From positions 125,297 to 189,296 of the forward strand of contig JAMWFC010000049.1 of assembly GCA_027475525.1 (NCBI GenBank): a stretch of 64,000 nt of DNA. The letters run 5' to 3'. Origin of the DNA: Macrolepiota albuminosa. Taxonomy: Eukaryota > Basidiomycota > Agaricomycetes > Agaricales > Agaricaceae. The notes under the pieces are model-generated. The model had not been told where the DNA came from, did not search any database, and was given only the letters and a program-made list of their open reading frames with translations. Below, one piece after another: positions 46,441 through 56,211 of this stretch (position 1 is the first letter of the stretch; each line of letters starts with the position of its first letter). The position numbers and the translations under genes were made by a program.

Positions 46441-46874
46441 GGTTCTATTGAGGCAGAATTCCGCCGAAAACTCGAGCCCAGCGACAGCGCCGCCTCCTAT
46501 TGGAGAGCGCGTTTGAACAAACCTTAACTGAGTCACCACACTTACCAGGCGCGCTACCGAGGCAGACTTTAGATCAGGAGCTTGAAGCCGCTCCAGATAG
46601 CTTGGCTGAAAGCTTCTTCCCATTTTCCCGACCGTTCGAATACTTAGCAGGTGAAAACCATACACCGCTTACTCCTTTGGAAGAGCTGTCTAGGTCATTA
46701 TCGCCAGAACCTAGCGACTCAGAATTACCCGAGCCAGTACCGACTACAACCACGCCAAGCGAAACTACCACTAACACTACTATTCCCACCACGACGTCGA
46801 CGCCAGCTAGTATGGAGCAGGCAAACACACCATGTATGCCGCCAAGAAACCACTTCTCGTTGCCAAAATGGGAT

Positions 46875-47028
46875 GAGATGAAACCTCGCGAGCTAACACA
46901 GTATTTCCGAGAATTGGAATATTTATTACGCGACTGCCGAGTCACCGACAAGAGATGAAACCTCGCGAGCTAACACAGTATTTCCGAGAATTGGAATATT
47001 TATTACGCGACTGCCGAGTCACCGACAA
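46875..47028. repeat. 77-bp tandem duplication no. 11
   Basis: Bases 46875-46951 are repeated at 46952-47028, within Gypsy-2 gag. It causes the frame break at 46958. Confidence 0.95.
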
Positions 47029-47548
47029 CACACAAATGAAAGAATATGCCGCCAGATATGTTTCCTACGATACCGCGGAATCCTGGACAGGACTGGATAA
47101 GTTTCAAGGATTAACACGAGATGCGGTGCCAAGGTCGTTTACCTATGAGGAATGGAAAAAGGTGATCATTAAACTGTACCCGGGCACTGAAGAATCCACG
47201 TGCTATACCATCCTTGAAATCCAGAAACTGGTACAGGATACCTTTGCAACAGGCATTTATACGCTAGGCACGCTATCTACTTATTATCGAGATTTCCAGC
47301 GAATTGCAAGATGGCTAGTACAGAACGGCAAACTCTACAGGAACGAGGAGCGGCGCTTGTTTCAACAAGGCATTCCAACATCACTATGGACCCGTATAGC
47401 TCGTCGCTTAGAAATTCTTAAGTCCGACCACCACCCTGAGGAACCCTACGATATAGAAGACGTTTTTGAAGCAGGTAAATGGATACTGAAAGGCACGGAT
47501 ACTGGCATCCCCTTCCAGCGACCCTCTAGTACTGATAACGGAGGAAAG

Positions 47549-47702
47549 GCGCCACCTGTTGCGGCGCCAGCACCTAGCGCGACTAACAATCAGGGAGGTT
47601 TTGTCAAGAAGGAGGATCTGGAAAAGCGCCACCTGTTGCGGCGCCAGCACCTAGCGCGACTAACAATCAGGGAGGTTTTGTCAAGAAGGAGGATCTGGAA
47701 AA
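47549..47702. repeat. 77-bp tandem duplication no. 12
   Basis: Bases 47549-47625 are repeated at 47626-47702, within Gypsy-2 gag. Confidence 0.95.
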
Positions 47703-48102
47703 TGCAGTCAACACAGCCATCGCAAACGTTATGAGCAAATTGGAAACGTTAATCTCGACTAGCCTTAATGCGCCATGAGGTAATATGCAATCCGGCCCTT
47801 GTCACTTCTGTGGTGAGGCAGGACATACGATGACTCGCGGACGCTGCGCTATCCTCAAACAATATCTACGCCAAGGAAGAGCGTGCCAAGGCGCCGACGG
47901 GAAAATAGTCCTACCCTCCAGCGCTAACATCCCTCTATATCCTGAGCACCGAACCTTCCAGGGACGAATTGATGAATGGCACTGACGTAACCCTGGGAAC
48001 TTAGCAACGGGCAATCTCAATAGTACGGCCGCAACGGAGGCAGAGACAACTCCACAACAGACACTAATCCATGAAGTACTCCAGCTTAACGCTGTTAGTG
48101 AG

Positions 48103-48256
48103 TGACCGACATTGTCACGAGAGGAGAGGATCGAGACGTTGGAAAGGGAGCTAAAGTCGCTAAAGAATCAGGTTTTCGATGACCGACATTGTCACGAGAG
48201 GAGAGGATCGAGACGTTGGAAAGGGAGCTAAAGTCGCTAAAGAATCAGGTTTTCGA
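48103..48256. repeat. 77-bp tandem duplication no. 13
   Basis: Bases 48103-48179 are repeated at 48180-48256, between gag and protease of Gypsy-2. Confidence 0.95.
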
Positions 48257-49789
48257 TGGTGTCAAGATTAAAAAGAGCAAGCAACCGTTGAAAGACTATA
48301 GACCCTCAGGCGCTACGTTAGATCCAGCCCCTGCAAAGCCTTCGAATCCCAGCATCAACGACGACACACCTGATACGGCCAAAGCATCAGCTAGCATGGA
48401 ACCGCCACTACACCCGTATTCAGGACTTGCCGGTAACTACGCTCCGCCTGTCAATCGAAACTTTGGGGCGCCAGACAAGCCAGCAGGAGGCTACCAACCA
48501 ACGGCACCAATCTACGACATAGAAAAATCTAAGCAAGTATTCGATCGTATTATGAAAAGTCAAGTCACGATGTTGGTAGGGGAGCTATGCAGTGTGGCGC
48601 CAGACGTCAGGAATCAGATGCGTACAGCGGTTACCCCTCGACAAAATGTAGCTAACAATGTAATGGCAGTGGACGAATGCGACAACGCGCTACCTGGATT
48701 CACGTACATAACAGAGACGGTCACATCAGAAATCAAAGAAGAGGCCGCGCCACCCAAAGAAGCTATGTCCATTGACCCGGTTGAAACCTACCTTAGGTCG
48801 CTAAGATCTAGCGATGATCCTGCCGTCCTCACTGTAGCCCAAGACTCTCATGCGATTTGCTCGATTATGTTGACAGTTGATGGAAAAAGCGAGATAGAAT
48901 CTATCATGGACAGCGGATCACAGATTATTTCAATGGCTGCTGACGTCGCTAACGAGCTTGGCATCATTTACGACCCTACCATCATTCTTAATATGCAAAG
49001 CGCTAACGGCACTATTGATCGATCCTTGGGAATGGCTCGTAACGTGCCATGCGCTGTTGGCGATCTTACGTTTTACCTTCAAATACACATTCTTAGATCG
49101 CCTGCGTACGACTTATTATTAGGGAGGCCCTTTGACGTCTTAGCCCGATCAGTAGTCAAGACAACGTCTGAAGACGAAACGACGCTAACTATTAGCGACC
49201 CTAACTCAGGCGTCAGAAGAACGGTACCAACGTTTCCACGGGGGAAATTCCAGAAACCGGGACCGAGAAAGCGACCTTATGTTAGCGACAACCCCTGCGA
49301 GTGTTTTCCGGCGCCATTGAGGAGATGAGTGATGAGGATCATGGAGATGAAGCGCTTATCTTGGACTATAACCATCGGACTGGGCAAGTAAACTTTATAT
49401 CACATACCCCTTTAGCCCATGAAATCTTGAATTCTTCTTCGTCGCTTACTAGCGAAGCGTTATCCTACTTATACCTCACTGCGTCAGATATTACTGAAAA
49501 CCTTTCAACAGACACTTATTTCGTTTCTACTCCCGACTCTAAAGAACCTTTGATATCAGGTTTCGCTAGAAACCATGACTCTATTTATAATACGTTTGCT
49601 AACAATAGTACCCCTAAGCGCAAAGGGGTTCAGGTCAAGAAGAAATATAAACCTGTAGCGCTTAAAACGAAACCGGTAGCGAGCGCCGTACCCGAGGAAT
49701 TTCGCATCGAAAGAAAAATAATAGGCGACCCTTTGGCTACCCTGCCAAAACTCGACCCAAATCCACTACCCTTCGAACCAACGGGATGA
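48189..49789 (+). pseudogene. Gypsy-2 linker and aspartic protease
   Basis: The frame 48189-49328 starts with a coiled-coil-like segment (RIETLERELKSLKNQV), has a Pro-rich linker, and then the retropepsin motif ESIMDSGSQIISM with later SPAYDLLLGRPFD. A shift near 49320 moves to the frame 49301-49789, which leads toward RT. It would cleave the polyprotein. Confidence 0.75.
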
Positions 49790-49855
49790 TTTACAGAAGA
49801 ACGAAAGGCGCTATTTCTTAGCGCCCACGATACCGGCTTCCTCTCAACGGAGGAG

Positions 49856-51775
49856 ATGAACGTATTAGTCGACATCATGCAAAAACAGAATGAGGCTTTT
49901 GCATGGGAGGACTCAGAACGCGGTAAACTTAGAACTGACTTCTTTCCACCAGTGGTTATACCGACAATACCGCACGTACCCTGGACTGAGCATAACCGAC
50001 CCATACCCCCGGGCATCGAAGCCGAAGTCTGTCAAATTATTCGCTCCAAGATAGCGGCAGGTGTATACGAGCCTTCTAATTCGGCCTACCGCTCAAGATG
50101 GTTCTGCGTACTAAAGAAAAACGGGAAGCTACGTATAGTTCACAGCTTAGAACCGCTAAACAAAGTCACCATTCGTCATTCAGGGGTACCGCCATTTCCC
50201 AATCACGTCGCTGAATCTTTCGCGGGACGAATATGTGGCGCTACCCTGGATTTGTACGTGGGCTATGACGAGCGCTTAATCCATCCTTCCTCTCGCGACT
50301 TGACGACATTTCAAACACCGTTTGGGGCGCTACGACTAGTCACACTTCCTATGGGATGGACAAACTCGGTACCGATATTTCACGACGATATTACGTTTAT
50401 CCTACAGCCCGAAATACCCCACCATGTGCTCAGCTTCATAGACAACGTAGGAGTTAAAGGCCCGAAGGATTGGCGATTGGTAGATGGCAAGCCCAAAGTT
50501 CATCTGGAAAATCCTAATATTTGTATGGCGCTATGGGACTTCTTTCAACTGGTTAACCGAGTACTTCAGCGCATGAAGTATTGTGGCGGGACGTTTTCAG
50601 GGCACAAGCTCGTTCTTTGTGCGCCGCAGTTTAAAATTTTGGGGCATGTTTGCACGCCAGAAGGCAGGATTCCAGAAAAGAGCCGATTAGCGCTGTTGGA
50701 GAAATGGGGGGTCTGTCATAACCTCTCGGAAGTTCACGCATTCTTGGGCACTGTAGGGGTGCTGCACATGTTCATACACCATTTTTCACATCGCGCAAAC
50801 ACCCTTAATCGCCTAACCCATTCAGGGGTCCCCTTCAAATTCGGACCCGATCAAATCAATGCCCAGAAGGACTTAGTAAAGGCGCTACAGGAAGCAAAAC
50901 CATTGGTACCCATTGACTATACTACCGCCGATCCCGTTATACTTGCTGTTGACACATCATATATCGCCGTTGGCTTCTTCTTATGCCAGTGTGATAGCGC
51001 GAACCGGAAGATCAGGCGCTACAATCGCTTCGGATCGATTACCCTTAACGACCGAGAATCGCGCTACAGTCAGCCCAAGCTAGAGTTATATGGCTTGTTT
51101 TGATCGTTTCAGACACTGCGCATGTACCTCATTGGGGTACGACATCTCATCGTCGAGGTCGACGCCCGATACATCAAAGGAATGCTTCAGAACCCTGATA
51201 TTCAACCGTCGGCCAGTATGAACCGCTGGGTAGTAGCGATATTAATGTTTCACTTCGAGTTAGTACATGTCAGAAGTGCATTCCACAGGCTGGACGGATT
51301 ATCTAGGCGACCCAGACAACCGGAAGATGAAGCGCTAGACGATAGCGACAACGATGTATTTGACGACTGGATTGATCGATTGCATGGTTTCATGCATATC
51401 ATTCAGCTGCCTATTCCGGTGCTTCGCGAAGACCAACCAGTTTCAAATTGGCTTCACCCTATTGTTCTGTACCAGCCCCGACCATATCAGGCATCATCAA
51501 CTTTTTACATGGCCAGTATCTATAACGTCGCTAAGCCGTCTAACGATCTAAAGATAGTTGAGGAACCAAGACCCTTGCAAGAAGACAGTCAGAACCTGCC
51601 ATATTCGGCGGTACCTCGAAGCGACAAAGCTAAGTCAGAAGACCAGCGAGTGGACCAGGTTAGGAAGTGGCTACAGGATTTGCGACGACCATCAGACCTT
51701 ACGGATACGGAATACGCCACCTTCATTCGATATGTGACGACTTTCTTTATAGTGGAAAACCGACTTTGGCGATGA
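49856..51775 (+). pseudogene. Gypsy-2 reverse transcriptase and RNase H (active site lost)
   Basis: RT motifs: SRWFCVLKKNGKLRIVHSLE, LVTLPMGWTNSVPIFHDDIT, and the catalytic block, which reads SFIDNVG where Gypsy-3 has SFIDDVG; the second Asp codon is AAC at 50454-50456. RNase H continues after a TGA at 51101-51103 with YLIGVRHLIVEVDARYIKGM. A further TGA ends the frame at 51773-51775. Confidence 0.88.
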
Positions 51776-53005
51776 AATAGAGATGGCGCCCATAAACTAG
51801 TAATTAAACCAGATAATCGAGTTAGAATTCTACGTGCTATGCATGATGACTTGGGACACCGAGGACTCTATGCGACAAGGGCGAACCTTTTGGAGCGCTT
51901 TTGGTGGCTGCAAGTTAGCGCCGATATTGCGTGGTATATTCGCACTTGTCATCTCTGTCAAATCCAGCAGACACGTCAGGTTCTAATTCCCCCAACAGTA
52001 GCGACTCCAGCGCCGTTATTCGGAAAAATATATATCAACACCATGCACATGCCCAAGTCAGGGCGCTACAAGTATATCATTCAAGGAAGGTGTTCCTTGA
52101 TACATTGGCCAGAGTTCCGTATGCTCCAGCGGGAAAATACAGACGCTATAGCTAAGTGGCTTTTTGAGGACGTTATCTGCCGATGGGGAGCCCTTCACGA
52201 GATCGTCACAGACAATGGAGCGCCAATAGTCAAGGCGCTCACTTATCTTGCCAAGAAATACAACATACAACACATCTGAGTCTCAGGATACAATAAACGT
52301 GCTAATGGAATCGTAGAAAGGCCACATTTCGATGTTCGACAAGCGCTATTCAAGGCGGTCGACGGTGACAAAAGTTGCTGGAGCGAGGCGACTTATTCGG
52401 TCTTCTGGTCGGAGCGGGTTACCGTATGAAAGAGGATGGGCTGCTCTCCCTACTATGCGGCGACTGGCACCCACCCCTTGCTACCTGCGGACGTGGTGGA
52501 AGCGACGTACCTACAACCCCCACCGAACTCAATACTATCCTCTACCAACATGATCGCTAGACGCGCTATAGACTTACAACGACGCATGGAGGATCTCGAG
52601 CGCTTACACGAGGTAGTATTTCAGGCTAGACGACAAGCTGCGCTACGATTTGAGACCGAGCATAGCGCCACGATCCGAGACTACAACTTCACAACTGGCG
52701 CCCTAGTACTAATGCGCAACTCCAAGATCGAGGTTACCCATAACAAAAAGATGCGGCCTCAGTACCTGGGACCCCTAATAGTGGTTTCCCACAATAGGGG
52801 AGGCGCATACATACTCTGCGAGTTGGACGGCTCAGTTTTGCATCGACCAGTAGCGGCGTTCCGACTCATTCCCTACTTAGCGCGTGAACACATTTCATTA
52901 CCTTTATTGGCGCTGGACATTAACACTGCTAAACTTCAAGAGCTAGAGGAGACTGAACTTGTGGACGATGACGAAGTCGCACCAGAAGAAGAAACCGATC
53001 AGTAA
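51776..53005 (+). pseudogene. Gypsy-2 integrase (inactivated)
   Basis: Zinc region: MHDDLGHRGLY with CHLCQIQ. Core: YINTMHMP, where Gypsy-3 has YIDTMHMP, so the first catalytic Asp is Asn (52037-52039); TDNGAPIV and ANGIVER supply the other acids. TGA stops lie at 52277 and 52427. The C-terminal part (52436-53005) is open: LMRNSKIEVTHNKKMRP, YLGPLIVVSHNRGGAYILCE. Confidence 0.88.
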
Positions 53006-53013
53006 TAGGACCT

Positions 53014-53167
53014 GAAGGGGAAGGGCGCTAGACCTTAGCGCCTTGCACCTCACTTATGAAAGGAACAACAATGCATAGGATTTCATACTAGAAGGGGAAG
53101 GGCGCTAGACCTTAGCGCCTTGCACCTCACTTATGAAAGGAACAACAATGCATAGGATTTCATACTA
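53014..53167. repeat. 77-bp tandem duplication no. 14
   Basis: Bases 53014-53090 are repeated at 53091-53167, just after the end of Gypsy-2 pol. Confidence 0.95.
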
Positions 53168-53209
53168 TACAGGACTATGGAACTGGCAATAATTGATCTA
53201 CGGGCTACT

Positions 53210-53998
53210 TTACGTTCTACGGCGAGGACCCCTAACAAATCCCTCAGAGTGCCGGGGGTGCTGTCGGCGGCGGAGTTGCGCAGGAGAAGGAGGCGGTGCA
53301 GGGGGGAGAATAGGCGACGGAGTAGAGGGAAAGGTCCCCGGAGGAAAGGTGGAGAAGCCGGGAGGAGATTCATTTATGGGAGCAGGCGGCGCACCAGCGC
53401 GAATGGTGGAAGAGCCGGTGGGAGACTCGTTTATGGGAGCAGGCGGCGCTCCAGCTCTGAAGTGAAAGGTGGAGGAACCGGGTGGAGACGCATTTATGGG
53501 GGCAGGCGGCGCCCCAGCTCCAAAGCGAGGAGCTAGAGGCGTAAACGGTATGATGACGCGCTGAAGCGTGGCGGCACGAACTTTGTCGTCAATCAGGTCT
53601 GGCAAGGGCAACCACTTCAAAGTCTGAAGCTGGGGGTCAGCAAACCTGAACGTAGGAACGGAAAAAGAAGAGGAACTAACAACATTATCCGTCTCGAGGA
53701 GTAGGTACTCCAAGCTTTTTGTGCTACCCGAAATATGAGGCTAGAAGGACACGTAAGAAAGTACCTAATGACCCTGACGGTAGAAACTTACTGCATTGGG
53801 GTGCTGTTCGGACTCTACAAGCCACTCCTGGGCCATAGCCAGAAGTAACCGGTAGCGCCGAATCAGGGTGAGGATGTTCCCGTTGTGGTGTCGAATACCG
53901 CCTGGGGGCAGTCGAGCAAAGAACATCTCGAGGCGATCTAAAACCTCAGGACGAGGGACGGAGGTGATGTCTTCGAGAAAGAAAGAGGGAGTAGGCAT
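53210..53998 (-). CDS. Antisense gene C' of Gypsy-2 (unknown function, Pro-rich tail)
   Basis: It lies after pol on the opposite strand. Exon 1 (53998-53792, 69 codons, start MPTPSFFLED) ends at a GTAAGT donor and matches exon 1 of Gypsy-3 gene C in length and sequence (VLDRLEMFFARLPPGGIRHH; RRYRLLLAMAQEW). The downstream exon from about 53740 includes LKWLPLPDLIDDKVRAATLQ and three tandem copies of a GAGAPPAPINxSPxGSST-like unit (about 53365-53530), ending at 53210. No known domain. The exon 2 start is uncertain. Confidence 0.6.
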
Positions 53999-54250
53999 TC
54001 CGAAGAACTTAACAACGCTAGGCCTGGAAATCTCAGATATATACCTAGCGACATTATGCAGGGTCAAAGGGACTTAGGAAACAGAACTTATGCGGCACCA
54101 TCACGAGGACACGACAACAACGATATATTTCATATAACTACGGCAGAAGAAGCAAAAAGCTGGGAATATGTTAGGCTGGTGGCGCTGCGAAGAAGATGGG
54201 ATCGCCTCACTCAAACAATAGGGGGGGGAAGAAAAACAACACGGGACAGG

Positions 54251-54772
54251 TCAAGAAGGGCCGAACCAAGAAATACGCTTGCTAACAACCGTCGGCCCCT
54301 CGAGGGGACCACGAAAGAGACGAGCGCCGGTATACTTGCGAGGGGACTAGGAGAAAAGAGCCATTAGACATGGAAGGAGAGGTGATGGCTCAGTTACTAA
54401 CCAGGTAATAGCTTTCCTCCATCAAAAGTTGAAGACAATCCGCCGTGTCTTCGGTGGCGATTTCCTGGATTTGGGCGACTGTCAGAAGGAGTGCGCCAAG
54501 AATAGCAAGACACGCACATGGAAAGCCTGACTCCAAGTAGCCTCTGTACCAAAACGCGTTAACGGGGACACGTCTCCCCAAATTTCACAAGCAGCCCGCA
54601 GAAGCCGACAGCGATGACCCAACTCGACTACTTCGTCGGCCAACTTAGGGATACCCTCGGGAGGGTAATGATGAAAGAACGAGGTGGCCCGGTCCAGAAA
54701 GGTGGGAGGGTCCATGGTAACATAGGCGCGATCACAGCTTTGAGTCCACACGCAACCAGACGGGGTGGCCAT
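54251..54772 (-). CDS. Antisense gene B' of Gypsy-2 (unknown function)
   Basis: It starts at 54772 (MATPSGCVWTQSCDRAYV). Exon 1 is 85 codons with MDPPTFLDRATSFFHHYPPE and HRCRLLRAACEIW, ending at a GTGCGT donor near 54517. A middle exon ends ESYYL before GTTAGT, and the last exon (SPRKYTGARLFRGP) stops at 54251-54253. The same three-exon plan exists in gene B of Gypsy-3. It resembles gene C'. No known domain. Confidence 0.6.
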
Positions 54773-55021
54773 CGCAAAGACTGATGGAATCGAGTTGATG
54801 CATAAGTAATTTATAGGACACGGGAAGTGTTTCGATTAGCGACAGCATGGGAGGACTTTTCTCAAGGAGCCAGGACCCTAACAGGAGCGCTAGCCAATCA
54901 AAAAGCGTTTAACTTATTCTGGGTCCCTCCAAAAAGGGAATCGACATTCGATGTTCAGCGCTTACTCACAACCGCACTAAACGGGCATAAGCGATCACTG
55001 GTTTTCTATTTCTTTATACGC

Positions 55022-56064
55022 TGATGACGCCAACTGTGGTTGGGTGCGCTGGACGTATACGCAGTACAACGCTGTCTCCAGCGCCTGGCGTACGGGTTTG
55101 TGAGGAGTCCCAGCAGGGTCCCGGTGTGCTCGAGTAGAGGTGATAGGGCGATGCGCTAGACGATAGCGCCTCGGATGCTACCTAGCAAGTGGTAAGCGTC
55201 GTAGTTTAGGAGAAGTTATAGGGAAAGAAACGAATAGCGCAGCGTAGCGTGCCCGTAGGTGGCACCGTAAACAACGAAGACGAGATAGACGAAGCTAGCG
55301 CCGAACTTGGTGGCAAAGTCAGGCAACGCTAGCGCGATTTGAACGCCAAGTGTAACTGGGTGCTCAAGGGGTTACGATTTGTTGTTATATACATGGCAAG
55401 TAGCTAGTTTTTATACTATGCGCTACATTATTTCCAAAATAAGTCCATTGACGGCGCTACCAATTAGCGCCTCTCTTCATGACTGTAGCTAACGGCCACC
55501 TGTCAACGGCGACCTGCAGCACATGGGTGACAGCGACCAACGGCGACTCTAAAACTACTTAGAAGTGGTACGAGTTTGCTCACTTTTTGATGTAATTTAA
55601 TTGGCCATGCCATTCCGGGGTATGGTCGGGGAATCCTCGACAGACGCCGTGAGCGCTAATTCCGGCGCTAAACATTGTACCATCTTTTGATAGATTTAAA
55701 TGTCGGGTCTGCGTGTATCCTGTCTCGTCGTCATTGATTCTTTTAGACTTCTGATTGAGGTGCCTCGGTGATTGACAGCGCCAATTGCTAACTCCTTCCA
55801 GTACTGATCGGGGTTTGGTCAGAGTCCCCTCCCGCCGTTATGCTAGCGCTATGAGTCCTGAGTCTTCTTGGTCTTCAAAGTAACTGAGTGGAGTGCGCTG
55901 AGGGGCTGATACTGGTGATTGAGATGAATGGATAAGTCTTGCCATAGAGCGCCCGCGCTAGGGCTGCTCTGTACCCAAGGCTGGTCGCTAGAGCCTTTAG
56001 TGTGTCAAGTGTTGGTCGGCCTATAATGTCCCTTGATGCGCTCAGTCCAAGTAGAAGCCTATCA
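55022..56064 (-). repeat. Gypsy-3 3' LTR (1043 bp)
   Basis: On the minus strand it starts TGATAGGCTTCTAC at 56064 and ends GGCGTCATCA at 55022, directly after a purine tract. Confidence 0.93.
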
Positions 56065-56076
56065 TCTCCCCCCAAC
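56065..56076 (-). other. Gypsy-3 polypurine tract
   Basis: The minus strand reads GTTGGGGGGAGA immediately before the LTR start, which proves this LTR is the 3' one of the minus-strand element. Confidence 0.8.
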
Positions 56077-56153
56077 TGAAAAATTGACTGTCCTCAGTCA
56101 AACGCCGTCGTTAATTTAACTGCGCTACGGTCCGTATAATGCCGCCGGCGCCT

Positions 56154-56160
56154 TATAAAA
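56154..56160 (+). promoter_or_regulatory. TATA box of antisense gene A
   Basis: TATAAAA lies 52 bp before the gene A start codon and is followed by a pyrimidine-rich stretch, as in fungal core promoters. Confidence 0.55.
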
Positions 56161-56211
56161 AGTCGTTTTCCGTACTTCACCTTCCTGTGTTTTCCTTCCC
56201 ATCTTTCCAGT

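Larger units (their letters stand above)
46500..48102 (+). pseudogene. Gypsy-2 gag
   Basis: Start at 46500 (MESAFEQTLTESPHL), then a Thr-rich linker, a gag capsid-like region (KWDEMKPRELTQYFRELEYLL, here to 20 residues from WDEM; EEWKKVIIKLYPGTEES; TLSTYYRDFQRIARWL) and a CCHC knuckle CHFCGEAGHTMTRGRC near 47797 (C-x2-C-x4-H). The frame breaks at 46958 and 47702 coincide with 77-bp duplications. The TGA at 47776 and TGA at 47982 look genuine. Confidence 0.8.
45378..55021 (+). mobile_element. Gypsy-2: Ty3/gypsy element, plus strand, truncated at its 3' side by Gypsy-3
   Basis: It has a 5' LTR (45378-46420), gag, protease, RT/RNase H, integrase, and then the antisense genes C' and B'. It ends at 55021 where the Gypsy-3 3' LTR begins. 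The missing antisense gene A, purine tract and 3' LTR are expected beyond Gypsy-3 if the latter inserted here. At least four in-frame stops in pol read TGA where Gypsy-3 has CGA or CGG, and two catalytic Asp residues are Asn. The copy is dead. Confidence 0.9.

Noticed and set aside
50400..52430. RIP (repeat-induced point mutation) as the cause of Gypsy-2 decay
   Set aside because: The changes seen are at CpG (CGA to TGA, CG to CA), whereas RIP favours CpA and is mainly an ascomycete process.
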